This document shows positions 26,163 through 37,799 of a stretch of 64,000 nucleotides of DNA, in pieces. This DNA is from Microcebus murinus (Eukaryota; Chordata; Mammalia; Primates; Cheirogaleidae). Every line of letters begins with the position of its first letter. The first letter of the stretch is position 1. The notes under the pieces were generated by a model. The model saw only the letters and a list, made by a program, of their open reading frames with translations, had not been told where the DNA came from and did not search any database. The DNA lies in the NCBI RefSeq assembly GCF_040939455.1, contig NC_134104.1, positions 10,129,501 to 10,193,500 on the forward strand, given 5' to 3'. The position numbers and the translations under genes are program-made.

Positions 26163-26587
26163 CAGTTGAGCCTTGAACAGCTCAAGGTTTGGGGTAGTAC
26201 AGTCCAAACTTTACCTATGACTTTGAACCTTACTGAAAACAAACAGTCGATAAACATGTGTTTTGTATATGTATTAGATACTGTATTCTTACAATAAACT
26301 AAAGAAAGTCTTATTAAGGAAATCATAAGGAAGAGAAAATATATTTACTATTCATGAAGTGGAAGTGGATCATCCTAAAGGTGTTTGTCCTTGTTGTCTT
26401 CACATTGAGTAGGTTAACAAGGAGGAAGAGGAGGGGTTGGTCTTGCTGTCTGGGGTGGCAGAGGCAGAAGCAGTGGGAGAGGTAAAAGGGGAGATAGGAG
26501 AGGCAGGTACACTGTAACTTTTATTGAAAGAAATCCAAGTGTAAGTGAACCAGCACAGTTCAAACCCATGTGTTCAAGGGTCACCTG
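26163..26587. mobile_element. MER2/Tigger-like DNA transposon
   Basis: The left end 'cagttgagccttgaac' and the complement of the right end 'gttcaagggtcacctg' match at 14 of 16 positions, and the unit is bounded by TA on both sides (26161-26162, 26588-26589), the target-site duplication of Tc1/mariner-type elements. The termini resemble MER2. No transposase frame remains. Confidence 0.7.
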
Positions 26588-26589
26588 TA

Positions 26590-26715
26590 TAACCATTTCA
26601 CAAATGAAGAAATGGAGACACAAAGAGATTAAAGTAATTTTTCCCCCAGGATTTTAAAGCCAACAAGTGTCAGAGCTGGCACTGGGCCCTAGGTAATCTG
26701 AACCTAGAGTCTAGC
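26590..26715 (-). repeat. MIR
   Basis: 'caaatgaagaaatggagac' and 'cagagctggcactggg' follow the antisense MIR order directly after the Tigger-like element. Confidence 0.5.
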
Positions 26716-26751
26716 AGATCAGCCACTTACCATGGTTTCTTTTTTAAATAG

Positions 26752-27090
26752 CCTCAGAGCTATGCTTTAAAAATGAGTGGTGCCCAGGTCACGTGGAGCC
26801 AGCAGACAAAGCAGAAGGAACTCTAAAAGCAAACGGTGTCGAGAAAAGCAGCAAGTTGCTTGAACCGGCACTTTTAGGTGCCAGGCTGAAAGTGGAAAGC
26901 CTGAGTCTGGTGGGAGTTGATCCTGGAGTTGCAAAATGTAGCAAATGGCTCAACCATTATACACCCAACATGCGGGTAAAGATCCGGCTTTTCTCCCAGT
27001 ACCCGAAAGTGAAGTTGACTGATAACCCTCTATGTTATCACTTATACTTTCAGCGATAAAAATAAAATGTATTTAATTAGGAAAACCTAG
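26752..27090 (+). other. Possible terminal exon of an unrecognised plus-strand transcript
   Basis: A pyrimidine-rich acceptor (tttcttttttaaatag) at 26751 is followed by about 101 open codons, in the frame starting at 26754, up to a TAA at 27057-27059. An AATAAA at 27061-27066 follows at once. Acceptor, open frame, stop and poly(A) signal in the right order resemble a terminal coding exon. It would be transcribed divergently from the SMIM11 CpG island about 1.4 kb away. The peptide resembles no family I know, lacks an early in-frame ATG, and could be a chance frame in a non-coding RNA. Confidence 0.25.
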
Positions 27091-29280
27091 ATTTTTTTTC
27101 CCTTGGATTGTTTCCCTATGTCAAAAGTAAACAAAGCCAAGACACTAGTTAAAGCAGTAAGGATAGACTCAATTCAGTAACTATGGCAATAGGGAAGAGG
27201 GTCAACTCCCATTTGTGTAGGGGTGCCTGAGTGTGGGGGCAGGGCTGGAGCAGGGTCAGGGAAGTGGAAATGTATAGAAAGTGGGAGAGGTTGGTCAATG
27301 GGATCTAGGTTTGTTAAATGGCCCATATCTGGAGGAGAAACTAACTTCTGTCTGTGATGGGGTCAGTGAGAGCAAAGCCCTCACACAGCAGGGAAAGTAA
27401 GAATGTTTGCATTTCAAAGAAACACAACAGTTCTGTGTGGTAGAAGATTTATATCTCAAAGGAGGAGAGGAAGGATTTGTAATTGCAAGCTTTCTAAAAT
27501 AACTGCTCTAAGAGGGGTTCAGGGGCCTATCTGCCTGTCACCAGGTTTTGGCTGGAACAAATAGTAAATTCTCCAGGCAGCGTTCACTTTTCTCAGGTAG
27601 GCACTTGAAGGGGGCCTGGAGCCACCCCCAGGATACAGCCTTCAGCTGTTAGAAACCGTGCTAGTGTTTGCTCAAGTCTCTTAGTGCAAGGAGGTGGATG
27701 AAATCATTTGTGCCAGGAGTCTGCAGTTTTCGTAGGCCAAGGTTGGGGTCTAGTCAAGAAGAGGGCTCAGAGGAGCCTGGCTCGTTGGAGTCTGTGTCGC
27801 CTGGTGGGAACCGCACTTCCGCGTCTGAATATAGAGCAGAGGCCTGGGATGTATAGCCCTGTTGCTGCTCTGGGCTCTCTGGGACGCGTGTTTCTGTGTG
27901 CGACAGCATTTCTGGGTTTCTGATCTGAGGGAGGAGGCCACCCTTGCCACATCTGTTCTTGGAATATGAATGGCTTTCTCGAACGCTGTATGGAATGCTT
28001 CTGTTAGCATAATTGCAAGTCAGTTATTAGGAAACAGACCTGTTTCCTAATTATAAATTATAATATAATAAATATAAATGATAAATCTCGTATACATCTT
28101 GCCCTGTAATTCTAAAGAGGCCTTGTAGTTGGTATGGGAGTCCTGCAAGCATACTTTGGAGAAGAGCTCCTTTGCTGAATTTTGTCTTAGTTCCCTGAGG
28201 CTTGAAGTCCTGCACGCGGGTGCTGTGCCCAGGCTGGGAAGGGGGGAGAGAACACGGCAAACTAGGAGACACGAAGCTAAAAGATGTGGAGGCCCTGCAC
28301 ATCTATTGCCATTGACTTCCCACTCTCAGCTGCTCTGAGAGAGGAGACCTTGCCCCGAGTCTGGCCTGCCCTCCTGTCCCTGCGCCGGCTCTGTCCACTT
28401 TGTGTTGATCTCTGGTAGGACCTTGCCACATTCTGTCATCACAGTACTCAGTTCTGACTCCCTCTCTGCTGTGTGCGTGCCTCCAGCTCATGGAGTCTTG
28501 TGCATGTCTGTACTCCCGGGGTCTAGGCCAGTGCCCCAGGCAGATCAATGTTGCCTGATTGAATTAGCAAATGAAATCATCTACTGTCAGCGGACTGTGG
28601 TTTCCTCTTGTATAAATGAAGTGGCCTGCCAACAGCAGAATCATCAGCCCTGACGTCCCATGATACCATGCACCCCACCGTGCAAAATGTTAAGCAGTTA
28701 CTGTCTAGCTTTTCAACAGACATCAGCAAATTAGACACTTTCTGTACTTTTAGTTTCTTCAAAGATAGATGAAAATAAGTAATTATAATGAAATAAAGTT
28801 GTTTATAAAGTAACCTTATAGATTTTTATTATTTTTTCTTAAATGACAGGAATTTCTAAAGGTTATAGTTTTCTGCAAAACTTTAAACATTCATTTAAAA
28901 ATATGTTTCTCTTGCACCAGGTAGTTCTTAAATATTTGACTTCTCTGATATGGGTCATTTGCCCTTGAAATGTTTGTTCTGTCTTCAGACTTCTAAATAA
29001 GTTAAATGCCAGGAAAACAATAAACGTATGGTCACCTCATGGCTCTGTTCACTCATTACTCCAGACTCTGCATTCATGAAACAATAAATAAGGGCTCCTA
29101 TGTCAATCCAGTGAGCAAGTGATAGACTTTGAAACTCTGCTTCTGGAAAGTGTGTCTGGGTTATTTATACATTGAATTTGTCACATACAAATGATGTTTC
29201 ATGAGGAAGAAGATTCAGTGATTTGTAAATCTCTGCTTTCTATCCCACCGCCACTGCCCAAGCACTTTGCTTCAATTTGG
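27091..29280. other. Stretch between SMIM11 promoter and KCNE2 3' end
   Basis: No gene and no clear repeat is recognised. The right half (about 28750-29300) is AT-rich. Short ORFs near 27.7-28.5 kb overlap on both strands and look like chance. Confidence 0.5.
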
Positions 29281-29281
29281 C

Positions 29282-29287
29282 TTTATT
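29282..29287 (-). terminator. Candidate KCNE2 poly(A) signal (AATAAA)
   Basis: 'tttatt' on the plus strand is AATAAA for KCNE2. It lies about 270 bases after the stop, which suits the short 3' UTR expected for this gene. Use is inferred. Confidence 0.45.
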
Positions 29288-29556
29288 TTCACTATTGACA
29301 TTGATTAAAATGACATTTACATTGCCCAGAAAGTAAAAGAGGGCTTCAGCACAAATAGTGCTCCAATAAGCAAACATAAATCACTGAAATTGAAATGTCA
29401 TCTGTCTTAGTTGAACAACCACATCTCCATGAAAATTCTCAGCAGAGAGGAAGGGACTCACTGTCTTCCAAACAATGACAATGTGGACTTGCTTTGAGGC
29501 ACTGGCATCTCTTCGTATCTGGATATCAGAGATCGGTTTGGTGCCTCTCTCCCTTA

Positions 29557-29973
<417 letters not shown>

Positions 29974-30091
29974 TTAAGGAAACAGATCCTTTCAGTATCT
30001 GGCTACCTCAGGGGAGGGAGAGAGGGGAGAAGTAATATTATTTCCTCCTAACCTGGCTGGTCATTGGTTAGTACATATTTTCTTAGTCTTT

Positions 30092-30417
30092 TTTTTTTTT
30101 TTTTGAGTGAGAGTCTCACTCTGTTGCCCGGGCTAGAGTGCCGTGGCGTCAGCCTAGCTCACAGCAACCTCAAACTCCTGGGCTTAAGTGATCCTCCTGC
30201 CTCAGCCTCCCATGTAACTGGGACTACAGGCATGCGCCACCATGCCCAGCTAATTTTTTTTATATATTTTTAGTTGGCCAATTAATTTCTTTCTATTTTT
30301 AGTAGACACGGGGCCTCACTCTTGCTCAGGCTGGTTTGGAACTCAGACCTTGAGCGATCCACCTACCTTGGCCTCCCAGAGTGCTGGGATTACAAGCGTG
30401 AGCCACCACACTCGGCC
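30092..30417 (-). mobile_element. Full-length strepsirrhine Alu, antisense
   Basis: Reverse-oriented dimer with 'tggcgtcagcctagctcac' and 'ttggccaattaatttc', bounded by a perfect 16-base target-site duplication (tattttcttagtcttt) at 30076-30091 and 30418-30433. It sits about 150 bases upstream of the KCNE2 coding exon, in its intron. Confidence 0.96.
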
Positions 30418-31138
30418 TATTTTCTTAGTCTTTAAGCTGATTGTATACATTTTATTCACTTTTTGCATGCGTGATTATTTAAAAATAAAATTTTAATAGA
30501 GGACATTTACACACACACATTTTGATATCATTATATGTGTAAACAAATGTATGCACACATATGAAAATGTGGAAGACTGGAAGTAAATAAATCAGAATGT
30601 TAGTAGTGGGTGCTGTACTTAGAGATAAAAAGTTTCTGCTTTATGCTTTTCCCATGTTCCAAATTTTCATCAGTAATCTTGCATTACTTTTGTTTTTAAA
30701 AAGATCGGTAACTGCACAACAGCTAGGATAATGCCACAGTCATAATAAGTACTCAACAAATGTCAGATGAATGAAGCAATGACTCATTTATAGTCTCTGT
30801 TTTTAGAGAATTGTGGGGCTTTAGGTATAAGATTGAGGCAAAAGGTTGACAGACGTTCCAATTTGTTCCATCTTCTATACCTAGGCAGTGCCCTGTCCCA
30901 AGTATCCTCAAGGAAGGAGTACGTACATTTACATTTGAAAGAAGTACATAATGTAAGTAATGGAAAAAACCATCTGAGAGATCATTCATATTTTCGATCC
31001 CCACTGCACTGTGTGGCCACCAACATCTCTCACCTGATTGTTGCAATGCAAGACAATACAACTCTCCCCAGAACCATCTCACTGGGGTTATATGTTCCCC
31101 TTCTGCTCTGCATAGCAGTCAATGTGCTCTTCCCTCCT

Positions 31139-31424
31139 TTTTTTTTTTTTTTTTTTTTTTTTTAGACAGGGCTTTTCTCTGTCACCCAGGCTTGCTAGAG
31201 TGCAGTGGCATGATCATGGCTCACTGCAACCTCAAACTCCTGAGCTCAAGCAATCCTCCTGCCTCAGCCTCCCAAGTAACTAGGACTATAAGAGCAAACC
31301 AGCACACCTGGTTAATTTTTCTATTTTTTGCTCAGGGTTGTCTCAAACTCCTGGCCTCAATCAATCCTCCCTCCTCAGCCTCCCAAAGTGCTAGAATTAT
31401 AGACGAGAGCCACTGTGCCCTGCC
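31139..31424 (-). mobile_element. Older AluJ-like element, antisense
   Basis: Reverse dimer with the general primate right-arm text 'agtggcatgatcatggctca' instead of the strepsirrhine marker, and more substitutions than its neighbours. This suggests insertion before the strepsirrhine subfamilies arose. Confidence 0.85.
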
Positions 31425-31431
31425 CAACGTG

Positions 31432-31867
31432 CCCTTTTTAGGACAGAAATGGGATCATGCCATTTCCTTGCCTTTAAAATGATGCAATAGCTTCCTGTTG
31501 TTCTTAAAATAAAATCCTAATTCTTTAACAGGGTCTCCACAGCCTGGTCTGGCAGGCTCCTGACCACCTCCCCAGTTACCTCTTGCTCACCACAGTTGGG
31601 TCACACCCGTCTTCTTTCCTCCCAGTCAGTAAACTCTCTTGCCTCAGGACATTTGCACAATCTATTCCCTCAACCTGGAATACCTTTGCTCCCCTCTTGC
31701 ACCTGCTACCTCTTCATTTTTTAGGTTCCAGCCTAAATTGTCACTTCTTCTGAGAAGACTTCCATGGTTTGACTCTAAATCAGTTCCTACCACCATTTTT
31801 CTCCAATAACATCTTCATCTCTTTCTTCAAAAGCACTGTTTACATATGTGGGAATTAAATGTACACT

Positions 31868-31956
<89 letters not shown>

Positions 31957-32086
31957 ATTGGCTTAGGGTCTCATCTCACCACTGGACTGTTGTGTCCATA
32001 CCTTCGTCTAGCCTGGGATAGCAAATGTCTGGTACAGAGCCTGACATGCAGAGGGCGCTCAATGGATGTTTGATGAATGAATTAAA
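31432..32086 (+). mobile_element. L2 LINE 3' part
   Basis: 'cattggg'-poor but clear L2 order: 'caatagcttcctgttgttc', 'aggacatttgcacaatctat', 'ttgtcacttcttctgagaag' and the 3' end 'agggcgctcaatggatgttt'. A long TG/AG microsatellite has grown inside it. Confidence 0.75.
31867..31953. repeat. (TG)13(AG)30 compound microsatellite
   Basis: About 26 bases of TG run straight into about 61 bases of AG with no interruption. Confidence 0.97.
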
Positions 32087-34150
32087 GTGCCAGGCGCTGT
32101 GCTAGGCTTTGAAAATGCAGAGATGATAGGAACTCTGTCTCTTGAGGCTTGATTTCGTGAAAGAGAGCAAATCAATGACAATGCAATGTGCAAAGAGTCG
32201 AAACAGGTATTAAAAAAGAGATAAGAGAGCCCAGACAACGGGGCTGAACACGACTCATAGATGGGGCAAGTCGGTGTAAACAAAACCGGACACAACACAG
32301 GCAGTAAGTAAACCTGGGATTAGCAGAACCCTCGGGTCCACCTACCCAGTAAAACTCAAATGTCCCAATGGTGGGTCTGCCACTACTATTCTAAACACAG
32401 TGTCCCCTCTCTTTAACATGCATCTTTGCTTTCCTTCACAAAAAGAGAAATTTCAGCTCTCCCCATCTGGCAAAGAGACACAAATAAACCTTCAGGTATT
32501 TGTCTCGCAGAATACGCCTTCCCAACATTTCCCTCCTTGAGAGTTACCGTAACCAAGACAGTATGTTTTTGTCAATCTAACATTTTAAGTTCTATCATTC
32601 AAAGAACTCTAAGATCATTCTTTCCCTCTCCTAGCCACACAAAGCCTAGTGGGTTGGAAGGAAACTTTACAAATAGATCAGATTGCCCAAGCTACACAAA
32701 GCACATTTTCTAAGCAATGTAACAGAGACAAGCTTCTTTTTCCCCCTCTTAAAAAAATACAGCTCCCTGTGAAAGAGTGGAGCTGAGCTGGCTTTAATCC
32801 ACACTAGACTTTGCCTCTGCCTCTTTTTCCCTTGAAGAGACAAAGTCTGCCCATTTTGAGCGAGTCCATACTTGTTTCAGCCGTCAATAGACGAGCCCAC
32901 CCTCACCCTCTCCAGTTAATCTGGAAAAGTCCGTAGAACAGGATCACTTCACCTGTGAGTGTTTTCACCTCCTGTGGCTTCCAAACCATCTCCACAGCTT
33001 CCTCCAATAAAGAAAATTGTCATTGTGCCAGCTCATATGTCCCCGCAGGGGCACCCTCTAGAGAAAGTTCAGTTTCCGTTTGTGAGGCCAAGTTGGAAAA
33101 CTGGGGAGCACATAGAGACAGCTAGAACAGAACCGGAAGAGCTAAGTTGACAAAGGAAAGGGCTGGTGGTGGGCGCAGAACACCCCTAGGCATGGGCATT
33201 TCGGGGAGCTGTGTGTGACAGGGTCTCAGGTAACTGTGGCAGAGGAGAAAACTGGGGACCTTCTCTGTAGGGAGTCAGATGCCCTGTCGTGTTCTCCCTG
33301 GGTGCTGTCAAGATTGGAATTATTCTAGGCATTGTCAGTTATTGGACAGTCCTTCTCTGAAGGAATTCTATGCACCCACTGGGTTGCACAGGGTGCTGCC
33401 TTGTTTCCGGGTTCCCTGCAGAGGCAGCGGCATTGCAAGCTCCTGAGTGATTTGCGTCCTTCTGCCACCTGGCCACCCACGTAGCTCCATCATGGGCTGT
33501 CTGTGCCACTGAGCTCAGAGCTCCCCCAGTTACTCCTTTAAGTGGAAGAAGGAAAGGTCCTAATACTCTACGGCAATGGCCACTGCATAGGCCATATTCT
33601 CTACCCACATCTTTCTGCAAATGTTTTCATCAAAGTAACTCACGAGCTTCTCACCGTATGTGAAAAATGCAGGCAACTTTCTGTGCATACAAGCTGGCAT
33701 GGGAGAGGGATGTCCTGATATTTAGCAAGGCCACTGAGACCGGATGCCCCAGAGAAGCCTTAAGGGCTGGAATGAGCTGGGTCACTTGAAGTAAGTACGG
33801 GGAGGAGGTGGAGCTGGAAGGAAAGAGGAGAGAACAGTGACATGACCTTCTGCTTCTGGTGTCACCCTGCTCGAGGAGAAAGAAACACAGTTCGTGTTTG
33901 CAGACTCTAGGTGACATAGTTCTTTTTCTTTTGTAGTTTTAGGAACCCCGGTCTGTTGTCACTGCCTCCACCTGCTCTCCCCAAGTCTAGACAGACACCC
34001 CTTTTCTGTGCTCCTCTACAAACTACCATGTTGGCTTTTTCCCCCTAATATCCATTTATTCACTGAATTTTTTTACCTCCATGATGTTGAGAGAGATTAA
34101 GTCATTTGAATCATGACAACATGAGAGCTTGAGGTGCTGGAGGCAGGGGT
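32087..34150. other. Repeat-poor stretch upstream of KCNE2
   Basis: No recognisable coding sequence and few recognisable repeats. Candidate place for regulatory DNA or the KCNE2 first exon, but nothing specific can be shown. Confidence 0.4.
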
Positions 34151-34154
34151 GGTT

Positions 34155-34245
34155 CTATTCATCTCTGGGGCCCAGGCCCTACACAGTGGTGGGTACAGAG
34201 CAGATCTTTACTAAATGTTTGGTGAATGAATGGACGAATGAATGA
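34155..34245 (+). repeat. L2 3' end fragment
   Basis: 'acagtggtgggtacagagca', then 'aatgtttggtgaatgaatgg', is an L2 3' terminus. Confidence 0.65.
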
Positions 34246-34307
34246 CAGTTCTTCTCTCTGTAGAATTCAATTAGAGAAACCACCAGAACAATGATTCTTA
34301 ACTTAAT

Positions 34308-34334
34308 TGTGTGTGTGTGTGGGGGGGGGGGGGG
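34308..34334. repeat. TG repeat followed by poly(G)
   Basis: A short TG run continues into about 14 consecutive G residues, a likely length-variable site and prone to assembly error. Confidence 0.8.
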
Positions 34335-34829
34335 TTGTTATATAGATCCTTTGAAAATGAAATAAAACTATGTTATTTTATTTTACCCCAGAAAAGCATG
34401 CACGTGCACATACGGAGCTCCACACCCAATTCTGTGGGACTCCTGGGCCTCTGAAAGCCCATCCAAGAATCTCGACAACAAAATACCTTTGAGATAAGGG
34501 ACTTCAGTGCTGAATTCCACTGGAGTCACTTGGGTTTGTTTCCAGGTGTGGGCATGGCAGCCCTCACCAGCCCTTTAGAGCTAAGTGGCCAATACTGTCC
34601 ATTATTTGCTCAGCAATTCTAGCCTGGACAAAGGCCCACTGCTAAGCAGATCAGGAGGTGCTTTTTGATAAGACTTACTCATGGAGACGAGAAGGGCTTG
34701 TGGGGGATTAAGTAGCTAAGTGTTGACCCCGGGCCAGGCTGGAAAAGTAAGGTCCAAGGCAGATCCCCTTTCTGAATACTGATGCGTGAGATGTGGCTGA
34801 GTAGTCCGTGGCTGTTCTATGACCACAGG

Positions 34830-35165
34830 AAAGAACCAAATCATAGAATATGAAAGCAATTTCATTGAAGGACATTATGCCAAAATTTATGCAAATTATA
34901 AATGGGTTGGTTTAAATTTTTGATTCCCAGGATAACTATTTAACCAGTAGACATTGCCCATATTTGGTATGCATGCTTATCCTACCCCTAAATAGCATAC
35001 CATAATTGGCATTTACTTTAGAAATGCTAAGACAACTATTATTTGTGCTCTTTTGAACCATCATGACATTGCCATTTATATAGGTTAGAAATGGTTAAAT
35101 ATTGGCAATTTCATGTGTTTCAACCTAACAGGACCTACATTTCCAATAAATGGTTCTTGCTGAGT
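34830..35165. promoter_or_regulatory. Candidate regulatory block with CArG box and octamer
   Basis: An AT-rich, apparently repeat-free block about 5 kb upstream of the KCNE2 coding exon. It contains a perfect CArG box CCATATTTGG (34958-34967) and an octamer ATGCAAAT (34889-34896). CArG boxes bind SRF in muscle and heart genes. Function is a guess from motifs alone. Confidence 0.3.
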
Positions 35166-35194
35166 CACTAAGTGTGGGCCCCCAGAGATCATCT

Positions 35195-35345
35195 GGGCTG
35201 GCTTGGTCTTTGGTAGGTGGAATAACATAGCTCAGAGAGCTTAAATCACCTGTCCAGGATCACAGGGCTCTCAAGCTGGCCACAGTGCCTGGACTAGAAC
35301 CCAAGCCACCCAGGCCAGTGCCCAGCACTCATTGTCCTAGCAGAG
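35195..35345 (-). repeat. MIR
   Basis: 'agctcagagagcttaaatca' and 'ggatcacagggctctcaagc' to 'gactagaacccaagccacc' is antisense MIR. Confidence 0.65.
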
Positions 35346-35772
35346 GTCACACATTCCGGTAAGTCTGTTTCCATTGCCTGTGGCTCAACTGGGTAAAAGA
35401 TACAAGATCAAGACCACAGTCTGAGCTTACCCACCGCATTAATTGTGCCCTGTCTCCAGGCTACGGAATGGTTCTCTAATTCCAGCCATCTCTGTCACAA
35501 ATGTGTGTGATTCCTGACAAGGGCAATCTGGACACTATAAGGAAAGTTAACATTCACTTGACCCCAAAGTCCAAAGCTCTCATTTCTTGAGAGACGGTGG
35601 GTCATTTGTGTCACCTGCGCCTACAAAAGGCATCAATGTCTTTCATTTTCATAGCAAGAATAGAAAAATATATTAATCTCATTTACCATGAATCCCCCAT
35701 TAAAAAATAAAAAAAAAACTTTCAAAATTTTTACTCAAAAGCAGTCACTGAAGGAATAAGTAAGGTAAACAC

Positions 35773-35864
35773 AAGGAAGGAAGGAAGGAAGGAAGGAAGG
35801 AAGGAAGGAAGGAAGGAAGGAAGGAAGGAAGGAAGGAAGGAAGGAAGGAAGGAAGGAAGGAAGG
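35773..35864. repeat. (GGAA)23 microsatellite
   Basis: An uninterrupted run of 92 bases of AAGG units (23 copies). GGAA is the ETS core, so such arrays can bind ETS factors. Confidence 0.98.
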
Positions 35865-36795
35865 ACGGGTGAGAAAACTAGGCCATATACCAGGAAAATC
35901 ATTCCTTTTATGGTTTTCTGGGAAAGGAAAATAGGTAACTTTGTTAATTAACTCCTCAAAAAATGAAGAATTTGTAATAAAACGTACCTATGCCGTGTGT
36001 GAGCGTATGAAATTCCCTCACAAAGCCAGGCTGTTCTGAACTTTCTGGCTGAGCTGGCAGGGGCTCTTCAGGTTCAGGCACAAACCTCAGCCTGCCGGGG
36101 ACCTCCAGCTTGTGACCAACTAAGCCCTCGCTAACCGCAGTCTGCAATCCCGGGCTTTTATGAACCCAAATGTTTAATCTAATCTTATGTGGAAAGTTAA
36201 ATACTGACTGGCAGTTGGGCATTAACGTGGGTGCCCGATGGGGTGTGCCTGTGTGGAGTGTGGCTCTGGGCAGAGCGGCACGGGTTCCCTCTCTGGGCCC
36301 CAAGGAGCCAGCTCCAGCCAAGACCGGGCCTGGGCTCGGTGAGCGTCTCTCCCCAGGAAAAGCCTTCCCCCTGGGGCGGCCTCAGCGGGCAGCACCATTC
36401 CCAGTGAGAACACAAACCAAAGGACAGCGTCCTGGGGACCCGGGAGAGGAGCCAAGCGTGGCCATCTCCGGGTGGTTGTGCGGGTTGAGGAGAAGGACAG
36501 TGTAAGTCCAGGCAGGTGCCCCTGTCCTGAAGGTCTCCCTATAAGCCAAATTTTGTTTAAATTCCCCTCTCTGGGACACTCCCCAAATGGCTTTGTGACA
36601 TTGCTGTCTTGTAGAAGAGACACTGGTCACAAAGGTACTACATGGAGGAGATGGAAGCAAGTCCAACAAAATATTTAGAGTCCTAGCAAGAGCTAAAACA
36701 ACTCTATTTAGCAAAAGATTCTTTCGGTAAATAGAATGTGTGAGAGTCCTTGGAACTGGAGGGAGTGGGGCTTCACGACAGCTATTATAATCTAA
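35865..36795. other. Moderately GC-rich stretch, no gene recognised
   Basis: The part at 36230-36490 is richer in G and C than its surroundings and is open in several overlapping frames on both strands, none of them resembling a known protein. Not dense enough in CG to call a CpG island. Confidence 0.45.
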
Positions 36796-36799
36796 TCTA

Positions 36800-36985
36800 T
36801 AATATCACTTATGACACTGACCATGTGCCTGGCTCTTCTCCAAGGGCTTTCACTGTATCCACCTCCTGTAGCCATTGCCACAACCCAATGCAGAAGGTAC
36901 CGTGAACTTGACAGCCAGGGAAACCCAGGCACAGAGAGGCCAAGAGGTCAGGATGACAGAGGCGAAACCAGGATTTGAATCCAGT
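36800..36985 (-). repeat. MIR
   Basis: 'aacccaatgcagaaggtacc' and 'gaaacccaggcacagagagg' to 'aaaccaggatttgaatccag' is antisense MIR, nearly complete. Confidence 0.75.
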
Positions 36986-37594
36986 CCGAATGGTGGCCAC
37001 AGAGGTGACTTAAGCTCAATCGAAGTCACTTCGAGGTCATACAGCTGCTCTTTGCTCTGTAACTCATGTTGTCCTTGTGTAAAAGGAAGTTTACATTTGT
37101 TTTAAAAATTGGGTTTTCTCATTCAACGGAGCTTTGAACAACGTGGCCGGAAGAACACTGGGTGGCACGAGAAAGACGGCTGAGATTTAAAATGATCTAC
37201 AAAATTGCCATAAAGTGAGCGTATTAGGGGCATTCCAAAGAAATACAAGGATCCCTGTAATGGCACACTGGCTTCGCATTGCACCATTTGTCCTCACGGA
37301 CTGCCTTCACTGATCAAGATAAGGCAAATTCAGCCAGAAAAAAACAGTTTGATAGTCCCGTTGAGCTGCCAGTGACCCCATTGAAGTGGAAGCAGTACGT
37401 TCACGTGAGAATTCCGCTGGGTGATTGTGCCACCTGCTGGTGAGAACAGGGAACAGACGCCAATCTTCCTCGCTCCTAAAGCAGCCCTCACTGCTGAACT
37501 TCACCCTTGAATTCTCCAAGTTCCAAGGGGAGGAGAAGCCCCGTGCAAGTCTAGGCTGTGGCAATTAAAGCCAGAACTGGAAGACAATATGTCA

Positions 37595-37795
37595 TGGAGC
37601 CTGACAAACCAGGTGAACAAATTACTTAGCGTCCCCGGTCTTTGGATTCTTCATCTGTAAGATGGAGATGTAAAGAGCTCCTACCTCATTTGGGTTGTCA
37701 TAAAAACTAAATGAGATAATGGACATAGAGCACGTAGTAGGGAACCCAGCACAAAGTAAGATAGTAAGTGCCCTATACATATTCGCTTTTGCAAT
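37595..37795 (+). repeat. MIR
   Basis: 'gattcttcatctgtaagatg' and 'ctcctacctcatttgggttg' to 'tagggaacccagcacaaagt' is sense MIR. Confidence 0.75.
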
Positions 37796-37799
37796 TATG

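Noticed and set aside
31192..31482. 96-codon frame with Alu-like peptide
   Set aside because: Lies within the antisense Alu at 31139-31424; the peptide is the usual Alu translation.
35773..35864. GGAA array or other microsatellites as a CRISPR-like array
   Set aside because: Simple tandem repeats with no unique spacers; the genome is mammalian.
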